Below, piece after piece: positions 1 to 7,933 of a DNA stretch of 64,000 bases. The notes below the pieces were generated by a model. That model did no database searches and was not told the DNA's origin. It saw only the letters and a list, made by a program, of their open reading frames with translations. The stretch comes from JAUSFM01 sp964343705 (GTDB lineage: Archaea; Nanobdellota; Nanobdellia; Woesearchaeales; UBA12501), in the NCBI GenBank assembly GCA_964343705.1, contig CAYFJX010000003.1:1-64000 (forward strand). Reading direction: 5' to 3'. The translations under genes were made by a program, and so were the position numbers. The stretch's first letter is position 1; each line of letters opens with the position of its first letter.

Positions 1-159
1 AAGCCATACTTCACAACCTTTTTTTAAACCTAATCAGACTCTCGGGACACACCCCGTCAACGACAAACTTCGGCTATTTACACGCCCTAGTGAAATGGTA
101 GACTATATAGAATGTGCATATCTATGCTTGGTTCATATTGGTACTCTGGAACAACATAG

Positions 160-190
160 TTTATATAGTTTATTGATTCTCGTTATCAAT
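160..190 (+). promoter_or_regulatory. TATA box and Fur-type inverted repeat before the fur gene
   Basis: A TATA-like box (TTTATATAG, 160-168) is followed by a 19-base interrupted palindrome, ATTGAT (172-177), seven bases, ATCAAT (185-190). The palindrome ends two bases before the ATG and lies where transcription should start. Its position suggests autorepression by the Fur-family protein it precedes. The repeat is seen directly; its role is inferred. Confidence 0.6.
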
Positions 191-191
191 A

Positions 192-560
192 ATGGTACGG
201 ATGACTAAACAAAAAAGGATCATCAAAGAAGGCATAAAGCATTGTGATACTTTTTTCAATGCTGAGGATTTGCATAGGCGTCTTACCAAAAAGCATCCAA
301 AATTAGGTATTGCAAGTGTGTATCGCTATCTTAAAACAGCTGAGATGCAGGGTGAATTGCACTCCTATGTGTGTGAAAGGCGGAAAGTTTATTCTACAAG
401 TAAGAAAGATCATTGTCATTTTACCTGTGAAAAATGTGGTAGTGTACGACATATTCACCCAAAGAAACTAGACTTTCTGAAAAATGAAATAAAGGGGACT
501 ATCTGTCACATTCAGATAGATGTCACTGGTGTATGTCCTTCATGTCAATCCAGGATCTGA
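192..560 (+). CDS. Fur-family metal-dependent transcriptional regulator
   Basis: A 122-residue DNA-binding repressor of the Fur/Zur/PerR family. The N-terminal winged helix covers about residues 1-75, with the family signature ASVYRYL near 40. The C-terminal dimerization part has the metal-binding stretch HCHFTCEKCG (about 73-82) and a second Cys pair in GVCPSC, so a structural zinc site is complete. At 122 residues it is slightly shorter than typical Fur (130-150). A second ATG lies three codons in. The palindrome over the start suggests autoregulation. Whether it senses iron, zinc, manganese or peroxide cannot be told from sequence; the nearby MsrA hints at oxidative stress, which is weak evidence. 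Confidence 0.9.
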   Translation: MVRMTKQKRIIKEGIKHCDTFFNAEDLHRRLTKKHPKLGIASVYRYLKTAEMQGELHSYVCERRKVYSTSKKDHCHFTCEKCGSVRHIHPKKLDFLKNEIKGTICHIQIDVTGVCPSCQSRI

Positions 561-570
561 TTGTCTTACT

Positions 571-720
571 TTATTGTGCGTTTTCAAACAGGCTTTCTTC
601 TTTGCGGCTGCCTGCATCATTTTCACCCATCCACACATCATCCAGATCATATTCGCGGACACGGTGAACTGGTTTACCGTTTTCAAAATATACCATTCGT
701 TCCCATTCTATTGCTGGCAT
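571..720 (-). CDS. small conserved-looking protein, 49 aa
   Basis: A 49-residue minus-strand frame runs convergent to fur. It starts MPAIEWERMVYFENGK and is acidic and hydrophilic with no membrane segment. A strong Shine-Dalgarno run (GGGGGTG) sits five bases before the ATG, and TATA-like sequence lies around 763-777 upstream on the same strand. No family is recognised. The ribosome site and balanced composition make it likelier to be real than the overlapping plus-strand frame. Confidence 0.5.
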   Translation of the reverse strand: MPAIEWERMVYFENGKPVHRVREYDLDDVWMGENDAGSRKEESLFENAQ

Positions 721-824
721 TTGTACACCCCCGTTTTGTGTTACTCAGTAGTTCCCAGCACATACTAATATATGGTAAAACGAGTATAAGAAATGTATGT
801 ATATATCATATATATCCTTGTGGT

Positions 825-931
825 ATGTTACTGCCTTGGAGTTCTTCAGGAAAAAGCCCGATTGTTTGCAGGGCTTTTTCCGCATACTACTGCGCGCTGG
901 ATTGCGCGCAGTTTGTGCTCCGTAGTAACAT
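825..931. ncRNA. structured RNA element, copy A of a two-copy family
   Basis: About 107 bases fold into a junction: closing stem ATGTTACT/AGTAACAT (825-832 with 924-931), an 11-bp hairpin that starts AGGAAAAAGCCC, and a GC-rich hairpin CTGCGCGC/GCGCGCAG. The single-stranded block TGCCTTGGAGTT and the 3' block TGCTCCG match a second copy at 42563-42669, where both long stems keep pairing with different bases. On the plus strand a TATA-like AT run (about 797-815) precedes it; on the minus strand it lies upstream of the 49-aa gene. The transcribed strand is undecided. It matches no riboswitch class I know. Confidence 0.6.
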
Positions 932-968
932 AACAATCTTTATAATCTCACTTACCTTCCACACACAC

Positions 969-1607
969 ATGAAAAACAGCACACTATATATACTGCTCAT
1001 TATTACTTTACTACTCATGACAAGCTGCGTAGTTTCTCAACAAACGAGCAAAGAAAAAAAGCCACAAGCACCAATACCTGAGGGTACACCCACAGCTACA
1101 GCAGTGTTTGCAGGTGGTTGCTTCTGGTGTACAGAATCAGCATTTGAAAAAGCATTTGCAGAAGACCACGTCCTTGCAGTTGTCTCTGGCTATGCAGGTG
1201 GTGAAAAAGAGGACCCGACGTACAAAGAAGTTTCATCACAAAAAACAGGACATCTTGAAGCTGTACAGATAACCTACAATCCAGAAAAAGTTTCTTACAA
1301 AGACCTCCTTAATGTATTTTGGAACTCTATTGATCCCACTGATGCAGGCGGCCAGTTTGCAGACAGAGGAGAATCATACACCACTGCAATATTTTACAAA
1401 ACTGATGACGAAAAAAAACAGGCTGAAGAATCCAAAGCAGCACTTGAACAATCAGGCAAGTTCAACAAGCCAATTATCACGCCAATCATCAAGTTCACCA
1501 ACTTTTACCAAGCAGAAGAGTACCATCAAGACTATTACAAGAAAAATCCTATTAGGTATAATTGGTACTGGAGTGGGTCTGGTAGAAAAGAGTTTTTTAA
1601 GAAGTAG
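969..1607 (+). CDS. msrA: peptide methionine sulfoxide reductase MsrA, predicted lipoprotein
   Basis: Reduces methionine-S-sulfoxide in proteins. The 212-residue product has an N-terminal signal with a lipobox ending at Cys20 (LLMTSC), a polar linker, then the catalytic domain with GGCFWC (Cys51 nucleophile, Cys54), SGYAGG and the conserved GHLEAV and YHQDYY stretches. The start at 969 is chosen because the frame upstream to 561 has no leader logic, while an ATG here begins a clean signal peptide and a TATA-like CTTTATAAT lies about 25 bases before it. It probably acts outside the cell membrane, anchored by lipid. Confidence 0.93.
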   Translation: MKNSTLYILLIITLLLMTSCVVSQQTSKEKKPQAPIPEGTPTATAVFAGGCFWCTESAFEKAFAEDHVLAVVSGYAGGEKEDPTYKEVSSQKTGHLEAVQITYNPEKVSYKDLLNVFWNSIDPTDAGGQFADRGESYTTAIFYKTDDEKKQAEESKAALEQSGKFNKPIITPIIKFTNFYQAEEYHQDYYKKNPIRYNWYWSGSGRKEFFKK

Positions 1608-1937
1608 TTATGCAAGCCCATGTCGTTGTTTCAACGAATGTAATCTTTTTATGTATTGCTTAAATGCCTTTTTATGTGTCCCTATTGCCAAGAGCCAGAT
1701 TACATTTTCTTTAATATAATAAATCAAACGAACATTGTCAGTTATGGGTTCCCGATAACAATGTATGCCGCCGCTTAAATGTTTATGCCGTATCGGATTG
1801 TCTTTAATTTTCTTTTTCTTATCATAAAAATTTTGTAACTCTCTGACACCAAGTTTGTCTAAATCTTTAAAGAAATCTGGATGTTCTCTAATAACCCAAT
1901 TAGTCAACCTTAACTCCTCTTTTCTTGAGGTACTCAT
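1608..1937 (-). CDS. RelE/ParE-superfamily toxin
   Basis: A 109-residue basic protein with the RelE-like pattern: a helical N-terminal half (FFKDLDKL), then NPIRHKHLSGGIHCYRE and a C-terminal beta core with VRLIYYI and IGTHKKAF. RelE-fold toxins cleave mRNA at the ribosome or poison gyrase. It overlaps the end of the upstream antitoxin frame by 38 bases if the ATG at 1937 is used. A TTG next to the antitoxin stop, preceded by a GAGG-type ribosome site, would remove most of the overlap and cannot be excluded. Its tail abuts msrA convergently. Confidence 0.75.
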   Translation of the reverse strand: MSTSRKEELRLTNWVIREHPDFFKDLDKLGVRELQNFYDKKKKIKDNPIRHKHLSGGIHCYREPITDNVRLIYYIKENVIWLLAIGTHKKAFKQYIKRLHSLKQRHGLA

Positions 1938-2106
1938 CTAATTCCTGCTCAGTTTTTCCTTCTACTTTCCCTTCTTGTACATCCTGTAATCGTGTCGCAG
2001 CTGTTATATCTGCATCTTCTACAAGATCTTCTACATCAGTGACAAGTTGTTCTACATCTGCTAGAACAGCACCAAGTTTTTCCTTAGAGATTGTTACATT
2101 TGTCAT
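1900..2106 (-). CDS. antitoxin partner of the RelE-type toxin
   Basis: A 68-residue acidic, helical protein directly upstream of the RelE-like gene on the same strand. It starts MTNVTISKEKLGAVL and ends EYLKKRGVKVD. A TATA-like box (GATTTAAATAG on the minus strand, about 2128-2137) sits near 25 bases before the start. The order antitoxin-toxin, the overlap and the acidic charge support a type II pair. No standard DNA-binding fold is visible, so assignment to a named antitoxin family is not possible. Confidence 0.65.
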   Translation of the reverse strand: MTNVTISKEKLGAVLADVEQLVTDVEDLVEDADITAATRLQDVQEGKVEGKTEQELDEYLKKRGVKVD

Positions 2107-2184
2107 AAAGAATCATAAGTAAAGGTGCTATTTAAATCTATCTGTGAAATGATCTGATAATGCCTATTTCAAGAAGTAGGTTGA

Positions 2185-2373
2185 GCACTTGCTTCAGTAG
2201 GGGGTAATGCTTCCAACGTAAATGGGAAGAAGCTTCAAGACTTAGTTGGGCTTGAGAGGGTACCAGTGTATAATGCAGGTGGTAAAACAGTTAGTGCCTA
2301 CCTTGATAAGCGGCGTGTTGATGATGACTATAACTCTTGGTTAGCAACACAGCAATTTCAAGACCTTAATTGA
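2185..2373 (+). pseudogene. 3' remnant of an unidentified gene
   Basis: After a TGA at 2182, an open frame of 62 codons reads SVGGNASNVNGKKL and then VPVYNAGGKTVSAYL, ending in QQFQDLN and TGA. It has good coding character but no ATG, GTG or TTG start, so it looks like the C-terminal end of a lost gene. The parent is not recognised. It fills most of the gap between the antitoxin and the transporter operon. Confidence 0.5.
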
Positions 2374-2465
2374 TCTTTGTATCCCACCCAAAAGAACAAT
2401 ATTTATAAATCCTCAGCTCTCCGACAAAGCCATAAACAATCAATTAACCAAATAGGGGGGTTATT

Positions 2466-3587
2466 ATGAGAAAACAACTAAGTATATTGGTAATTCTATC
2501 TGTTTGTGCTCTTCTTCTCTTATCTGGATGTGCTGTTCAGAAACGAGACGGAGTAGAACTTACTAGTGCAGGCAGTGATAGTGGCAGTGCAGATGCTGCA
2601 ATAAAAATTGGTTTCATGGGTCCGCTTACTGGCGACGCAGCAGCATATGGTGAAAGTGTAAAAGCAGCTGTTGAATATGCAAAACAAGAACTTGGATCAA
2701 ACATAGAAATTGTCTATGAAGATTCAAAGTGTGAAGGAAAAGAAGCAACCACTGTTATCAACAAACTTATATCTGTTGATGGTGTGCAAGCAATTATTGG
2801 TGAACTTTGTTCAGGAGCAACACTCGCAGCAGCACCTATTGCAGAAGAACACAAAGTAGTAATGATCAGTGCAGCTTCTACAAGTCCAAAACTATCAGAC
2901 CATGCTGACTATGTATTCCGAAGCGTTCCAAGTGACGCACTCCAAGGTGACTTTGGTGCAAAACTTGTAGCAGAAAAAGGAAAAACAAAACTAGCTGTTC
3001 TGTATGGTAATGAAGACTATGGTCTTGGTTTCAAAGAAGTACTTGACAAAGCATTCCCAGAAGCAGGTGGGGAAGTTGTAGCTGCAGAAGCATTTGAACG
3101 AGGTTCAACTGACATGCGAACACAGCTTACAAAAATCAAAGAAGCTGGACCAGATGCAATGTACATCATCAGTAATTCACCTGACAGTGCAGTTGCAGCA
3201 TTAAAACAAGCAAAAGAACTTGGTCTTGACGTTCTTGTTGTTGGATCTGAAGGTCTAAAAAGTGACGATCTTCTTGAAGCAGCAGGTGCCTCAGCAGAAG
3301 GACTCGTGGTGACATCAGTTAGCACTGGTTCAAATGACTTCAAAGAAAAGTATAAAGAGTCAACTGAAGGTGAACCCGGACCATTTGCAGCACAAGGTGT
3401 TGACGCGTTCCACGCATTACACTTGGCAATTGAAGGTGGTGCAACAAGTGGTGAAGCAATCAGTGCAGCTCTAAAAGACCTTACCTTTGATGGTGCGTCA
3501 GGAAGCATTGACTTTGATGACAAAGGAGATGTTTCAGGCAACTACGAAGTGTATGTGGTCAAAGACGGAGCATTTGTGACTGAATAA
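2466..3587 (+). CDS. livJ: branched-chain amino-acid-type ABC transporter, substrate-binding lipoprotein 1
   Basis: A periplasmic-binding fold protein (Leu/Ile/Val type, Peripla_BP_6), 373 residues. The signal peptide ends in a lipobox with Cys22 (LLLSGC). The mature part opens with IKIGFMGPLTGDAAAYGES, typical of the family's first strand, and includes the SAAPIAEEH-type hinge region and a VLYGNEDYGLGF strand. It probably captures branched-chain or other hydrophobic amino acids, though this family also binds amides, urea and aromatic acids. A TATA-like ATTTATAAAT (about 2401) and a GGGGGG ribosome site precede it. First gene of a six-gene importer operon; a T-rich stretch follows (3588-3613). 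Confidence 0.93.
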   Translation: MRKQLSILVILSVCALLLLSGCAVQKRDGVELTSAGSDSGSADAAIKIGFMGPLTGDAAAYGESVKAAVEYAKQELGSNIEIVYEDSKCEGKEATTVINKLISVDGVQAIIGELCSGATLAAAPIAEEHKVVMISAASTSPKLSDHADYVFRSVPSDALQGDFGAKLVAEKGKTKLAVLYGNEDYGLGFKEVLDKAFPEAGGEVVAAEAFERGSTDMRTQLTKIKEAGPDAMYIISNSPDSAVAALKQAKELGLDVLVVGSEGLKSDDLLEAAGASAEGLVVTSVSTGSNDFKEKYKESTEGEPGPFAAQGVDAFHALHLAIEGGATSGEAISAALKDLTFDGASGSIDFDDKGDVSGNYEVYVVKDGAFVTE

Positions 3588-3639
3588 TTTCTTTTTTTAT
3601 TTCCTTTTTTTATCTTATTAAGTATTGTATGGATCTATC

Positions 3640-4521
3640 ATGGCACTCGTACCACAACTCATTGTTAACGGCCTTATAGCAGGCGCAATCTACGCACTTG
3701 TTGCATGTGGTTTCTCACTTATTTACGCAACAAACAAGTTTATGCACTTTGCCCATGGTAGTAGCGTTGTTATTGCTGGGTATATTCTCTATTGGTTGTT
3801 TGCAGCACTGGGCATTCCATTTTATCTTGCATGTATTCTCACACTCATACTTACTGGAGTACTAGGGTGGGGTATGAACAGGTTTGTCTATGTTCCTATG
3901 CAAAACAAAAAAGCAAGCAATATCATCCTCCTTATTGCAAGCATTGGGATTCTAATCTTGTTTCAGAACTTAGTCCAAATGGTTTTTGGCGCCCAGGTCA
4001 AATCAATTGGTTATGTTGCAGTGAGTGAAGGAATAAAAATTGCAGGTGCAAGCATTACTCCTCTGCAAATCACTATGGTTGTTGTTTCACTTGTACTCTC
4101 CATCATGCTTTATTGGTTTATGAAAAAAACAAAGCTTGGGCGAAACATGCGAGCTGTTGCAGACAACAAAGAGCTTGCAAGCATTATTGGTATTAATCAC
4201 AAAAGAATAACTGATTACTCATTTATTATTGGCTCTGCACTCGCGGGTGTTGCAGGAATCCTTATTGGGCTTGAACAAAACCTCTACCCTACCATGGGAA
4301 CTATGCTTATGGTGAAAGGATTTACTGGTGCAGTTATTGGAGGTATTACTTCAGTCCCAGCCTCAATTGTTGGCAGTCTTGTACTTGGTTTTGCAGAAAA
4401 CTTTGGAATCCTCTGGCTTCCCTCTGGGTACAAAGATGCAATAGCATTTATGCTGCTCTTCCTATTTTTACTCTTACGACCAACAGGTATTTTTGGCCTG
4501 AACAAAGGAATAAAAGAATGA
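3640..4521 (+). CDS. livH: ABC transporter permease LivH
   Basis: Inner-membrane permease of the high-affinity branched-chain amino-acid family, 293 residues, with about eight hydrophobic segments. The N-terminus LIVNGLIAGAIYALVACGF is the LivH signature; a GRNMRAVADNKELASIIGI loop matches the cytoplasmic coupling region. The ATG at 3640 is preferred over a TTG five codons earlier. It forms the channel with LivM, powered by LivG and LivF. It follows livJ after a T-rich gap that may partly terminate, giving more binding protein than channel. Confidence 0.93.
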   Translation: MALVPQLIVNGLIAGAIYALVACGFSLIYATNKFMHFAHGSSVVIAGYILYWLFAALGIPFYLACILTLILTGVLGWGMNRFVYVPMQNKKASNIILLIASIGILILFQNLVQMVFGAQVKSIGYVAVSEGIKIAGASITPLQITMVVVSLVLSIMLYWFMKKTKLGRNMRAVADNKELASIIGINHKRITDYSFIIGSALAGVAGILIGLEQNLYPTMGTMLMVKGFTGAVIGGITSVPASIVGSLVLGFAENFGILWLPSGYKDAIAFMLLFLFLLLRPTGIFGLNKGIKE

Positions 4522-4530
4522 TGTGAAACA

Positions 4531-5406
4531 ATGTTCCAAGCATACTACCTCATCCACGTGTTGATCCTGATTGCAATTTATGTAATCCTTGCAGTTAGTT
4601 TAAACCTAGCGCTTGGATACACTGGCCTACTAAACCTTGGACATGTTGCATTTTTTGGTATTGGAGCCTACACATCAACACTCCTCAACATGGCAGGTGT
4701 ACCTTGGATTATTTCTTTCCTCCTTGCAGGTCTTTTTGCAAGTGTGTTTGGTTACTTGTTGGTTCTTGCAACGCGAAACATGAAAGGGGATTACCTTGCC
4801 CTAGCCACACTTGGTTTTAGCTTTGTCATAGCATCTGTTATGCGTAACTGGGTAAGCCTTACTCGTGGACCACTGGGAATCCCAGGAATTCCTAAGCCAG
4901 TACTTTTTGGTTTTGCTATAAAATCAAATGTGTCCTATCTTATTTTTGTGAGTATTATTTGCGTGGTGTGTGTTTGGGTAATGCACTGCATTATACATAG
5001 TCCCTTTGGGAGATTACTCCAAGCAACACGCGATGACGAAGTTGGTTTGCGAGTACTCGGGAAAAATACATTTCAACTCAAAGCAAAGGCAATGATGATC
5101 TCTGCATTTTTTGCAGGACTTGCAGGAAGCCTCTTTGCTCACTACATAAACTACATTGATCCAAACTATTTCACACTTAACGAAATAATCTTGTTGCTAA
5201 CACTTGTAATTGTGGGGGGTATTGCGTCAATACGGGGATCTGTTGTTGCAACAGTTATTATCTTGCTTATTCCTGAAATACTTCGATTCTTTGCACTACC
5301 GAGTGCAATACTTGGTCCACTACGGCAAATACTCTATGCAGTGGTGTTGCTAGCAATTTTGCTCTATCGTCCACGTGGCTTGTTTGGGAGGATTGATCTA
5401 CAATGA
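4531..5406 (+). CDS. livM: ABC transporter permease LivM
   Basis: Second permease subunit, 291 residues, strongly hydrophobic. It has the family pattern SLNLALGYTGLLNLGHVAFFGIGAY-type N-terminal region, the MKGDYLALATLGF segment and the GRLLQATRDDEVGLRVLG cytoplasmic loop. It pairs with LivH. Ten bases separate it from livH, and its stop overlaps the livG start (ATGA), so translation is likely coupled. Confidence 0.93.
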   Translation: MFQAYYLIHVLILIAIYVILAVSLNLALGYTGLLNLGHVAFFGIGAYTSTLLNMAGVPWIISFLLAGLFASVFGYLLVLATRNMKGDYLALATLGFSFVIASVMRNWVSLTRGPLGIPGIPKPVLFGFAIKSNVSYLIFVSIICVVCVWVMHCIIHSPFGRLLQATRDDEVGLRVLGKNTFQLKAKAMMISAFFAGLAGSLFAHYINYIDPNYFTLNEIILLLTLVIVGGIASIRGSVVATVIILLIPEILRFFALPSAILGPLRQILYAVVLLAILLYRPRGLFGRIDLQ

Positions 5407-6155
5407 CAGACTCTAGTGTGATACTTGAAACAAAGAATCTTCACAAACACTTTGGAGGACTTCGCGCACTCGACGGGTGTGGCCTTAAGATACAGAAAGG
5501 AACTATCACAGCAATTATTGGTCCGAATGGCAGTGGAAAAAGTACACTTTTTAATGTGGTATCAAACTTGCTTAAGAAAAAGTCAGGGTCTATTTCATTT
5601 AACAACACAGTGGTTGACAAAAAGAAAGATTATGAGCGAGCTCGTCTTGGTATGTCACGTACGTTTCAGGAAGTGCGATTGTTCAGAAACCTGACTATTA
5701 GGGACCACATGGAGATTGCATTGTCAGAAAGTGACGAAGGTCTCTTTAAGAGTTTTTTCAAGACAGAAAAACAAAAAGACTTGTTGCCTCGCATACAAGA
5801 AATACTTGAACTCGTAAATCTTGACAAGCCGTTGTCCACCTATGCTACTGACTTAAGCTATGGCCAGCGTAAGTTGCTTGACCTTGCTATAGCAATTGCA
5901 AAACCACATTCTTTGCTCATGCTTGACGAGCCAGTTGCCGGTATTAATCCTAAACTGAGAAATCAAATTAAAAAAATAATAAGAAAGCTCAACAAAATGG
6001 GAGAGACAATTCTACTTATTGAACATGACATGAATTTTACCATGGACCTTGCAGATTACATCTGGGTGATGGATTATGGCAAGGTTATTGCACATGGTAA
6101 ACCAAAACAAATACAAAACAACAAGAAAGTTTTAGATGCCTATCTGGGGGACTGA
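5403..6155 (+). CDS. livG: ABC transporter ATPase LivG
   Basis: Nucleotide-binding subunit, 250 residues. Walker A GPNGSGKST (about 40-48), Q-loop in SRTFQEVRLF, signature LSYGQRKLLDLA (SGGQ replaced by SYGQ, usual in LivG), Walker B LLMLDEPVAGINP and H-loop in LLIEHDM are all intact. It hydrolyses ATP to drive transport with LivF. Start overlaps the livM stop by four bases. Confidence 0.95.
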   Translation: MTDSSVILETKNLHKHFGGLRALDGCGLKIQKGTITAIIGPNGSGKSTLFNVVSNLLKKKSGSISFNNTVVDKKKDYERARLGMSRTFQEVRLFRNLTIRDHMEIALSESDEGLFKSFFKTEKQKDLLPRIQEILELVNLDKPLSTYATDLSYGQRKLLDLAIAIAKPHSLLMLDEPVAGINPKLRNQIKKIIRKLNKMGETILLIEHDMNFTMDLADYIWVMDYGKVIAHGKPKQIQNNKKVLDAYLGD

Positions 6156-6157
6156 CA

Positions 6158-7222
6158 ATGAAAAAAGCATGGATACTATTGGTAGTGGGCCTTCTTTTGA
6201 TGAGTGGCTGCACTGTACAAAAAAGAGATGATGTTCAAAATAAAGAGGGATTAACCATTGGATTGCTAGCAACACTTACAGGGCCAGCAGCAATGCACGG
6301 AACACATGTTGTAATGGGTGCAGAAAAAGCAGTTGCAGAACTTAATGCCCGCGGGGCAAACATTGAGTTGCTTGTTGAAGACAACAAAAACAATCCAAAA
6401 GAAGCACTAACAGCATATCATGCAATGATGGCACAAGAAAACAAGCCAGACATTATTTTCACAACCATGTCAGGAGCTTCAGCAGCAATCATTCCACTTG
6501 CGCAAGAAGCAGGCATTCCAGTGGTAACTTCGCTAACCTATGCAGACTTTCAAAAGTATGACAATGTCTACCAGTACTTTCAAACAACAGAAGATCTTGC
6601 ACAGCTTGCAACAGACTTCTTTAAGGAAGAAAACATTGGTAAAGTTGGCTTGCTATACGCAAATATTGAAGCTGGCAAAGCACTTATGGATGTTGCACAA
6701 CCAAAATTTGAAGCAGAAGGCATACAAATTGTTGGAGAAGAATACTATGAAATGAGCGATCCAGACAGAAGAACACAAGTTCTCAAACTAGTTGATAAAC
6801 AACCAGATGCTATCTACGTGTTTGACCTTCGTCCAGATCAGGTTGTTGATCAAATAAAAGAACAGTTTGAAGGTGTGATTGTATTTACAGACACACCAGT
6901 TGCAACAAACTTGCACAAGACCTACCCTGGACTGGAGGGTGTTTATACTGCAGCGCAGTTGTACATGATTGATGGAACAGAGCAGAACAAGAAGTTTGTT
7001 AAGCTGTTTCCAGGTAAGGATCCCAATGCAGAAGCAGGCATGGGATATGATGTTATTAATCTTATTTGGCAAGCGCATGAGATAGGAGTGTTACCTGGTG
7101 CAGTGACTGACTTGGGGGAGTTCAATGGCCTCACAGGATTAATAGATCTTACAACGTCACGCAAGCCAAGCATCACTGTCAAAATGGCAAAAATAGAAAA
7201 CAAACAATTGGTGTTGGTCTAG
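6158..7222 (+). CDS. livJ: branched-chain amino-acid-type ABC transporter, substrate-binding lipoprotein 2
   Basis: A second Leu/Ile/Val-type binding protein, 354 residues, with lipobox Cys18 (LLMSGC). Both binding proteins share TVQKRDDV/AVQKRDGV after the lipid cysteine, showing common descent, but the cores differ clearly. It opens with LTIGLLATLTGPAAMHGTH. Two receptors feeding one channel would widen the range of substrates. It lies between the two ATPase genes, two bases after livG and three before livF. Confidence 0.9.
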   Translation: MKKAWILLVVGLLLMSGCTVQKRDDVQNKEGLTIGLLATLTGPAAMHGTHVVMGAEKAVAELNARGANIELLVEDNKNNPKEALTAYHAMMAQENKPDIIFTTMSGASAAIIPLAQEAGIPVVTSLTYADFQKYDNVYQYFQTTEDLAQLATDFFKEENIGKVGLLYANIEAGKALMDVAQPKFEAEGIQIVGEEYYEMSDPDRRTQVLKLVDKQPDAIYVFDLRPDQVVDQIKEQFEGVIVFTDTPVATNLHKTYPGLEGVYTAAQLYMIDGTEQNKKFVKLFPGKDPNAEAGMGYDVINLIWQAHEIGVLPGAVTDLGEFNGLTGLIDLTTSRKPSITVKMAKIENKQLVLV

Positions 7223-7225
7223 AAA

Positions 7226-7933
7226 ATGCTTGAAATACAAAAAATCAATGCGGGCTACGGGGAATTGCACATCTTAAAAGATGTGAACATCAAAGTAGGT
7301 GCAAATGAAATAGTTGCACTTATTGGCCCTAATGGGGCAGGAAAGAGCACAGTGATAAAGTCAGTGTTTAACCTTGCAAAAGTTCTTGGTGGTAAGATCA
7401 TGTTCAAAGGCAAAGACATAACTGGTCTGAAAACACATGAGCTTGTTGAACTTGGAGTTACTTATGTTAATCAAGGAAGAATCGTGTTTGGCAATCTGAC
7501 TGTGCAAGAAAATCTAGAAATTGGTGCAGAGTTAATTAAGGATCATGAAGTTATTGATGCAAATCTTGAAATGGTGTACAAGAAGTTCCCAGTGTTGAGG
7601 CAGAAACGTAACAAGCTGGGTTTTACTTTAAGTGGGGGTCAAAGGCAGCAATTGGCACTTGGTCGAGCACTCATGCAAAATCCAAGCCTTTTGATGCTTG
7701 ACGAGCCAAGTCTTGGTTTAAGTCCTATTCTACAAAAAGAACTATTCAAAACAATTGCGAAGCTGAGAGATGACGGCCTTGCAATACTTGTGGTGGAGCA
7801 GAACGCCAAGAAAGCAATTGAGATAGCTGATAAGACTTACTTGTTAGAAGACGGCAAAATAGTTTTGAAAGGCGGCAAGGAAATAGTAAAGCACAAAGAA
7901 ATAAAGAAAGTCTACCTTGGTGGACGGTACTAG
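7226..7933 (+). CDS. livF: ABC transporter ATPase LivF
   Basis: Second nucleotide-binding subunit, 235 residues. Walker A GPNGAGKST, the family stretch TYVNQGRIVFGNLTVQENL, signature LSGGQRQQLALGRAL, Walker B LLMLDEPSLGLSP and H-loop region VVEQNAKKA are complete. It closes the livJHMGJF operon and ends tail to tail with the next gene, overlapping it by four bases. Confidence 0.95.
   Translation: MLEIQKINAGYGELHILKDVNIKVGANEIVALIGPNGAGKSTVIKSVFNLAKVLGGKIMFKGKDITGLKTHELVELGVTYVNQGRIVFGNLTVQENLEIGAELIKDHEVIDANLEMVYKKFPVLRQKRNKLGFTLSGGQRQQLALGRALMQNPSLLMLDEPSLGLSPILQKELFKTIAKLRDDGLAILVVEQNAKKAIEIADKTYLLEDGKIVLKGGKEIVKHKEIKKVYLGGRY

Noticed and set aside
1..159. Gene or RNA at the window start
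   Set aside because: No open frame or convincing stem was found; short AT-rich runs only. It may be the tail of an upstream unit outside the window.
561..968. 136-codon N-terminal extension of msrA
   Set aside because: It runs through the structured RNA element and the 49-aa gene on the other strand, is Cys/His-rich nonsense, and a signal peptide with TATA box begins at 969.
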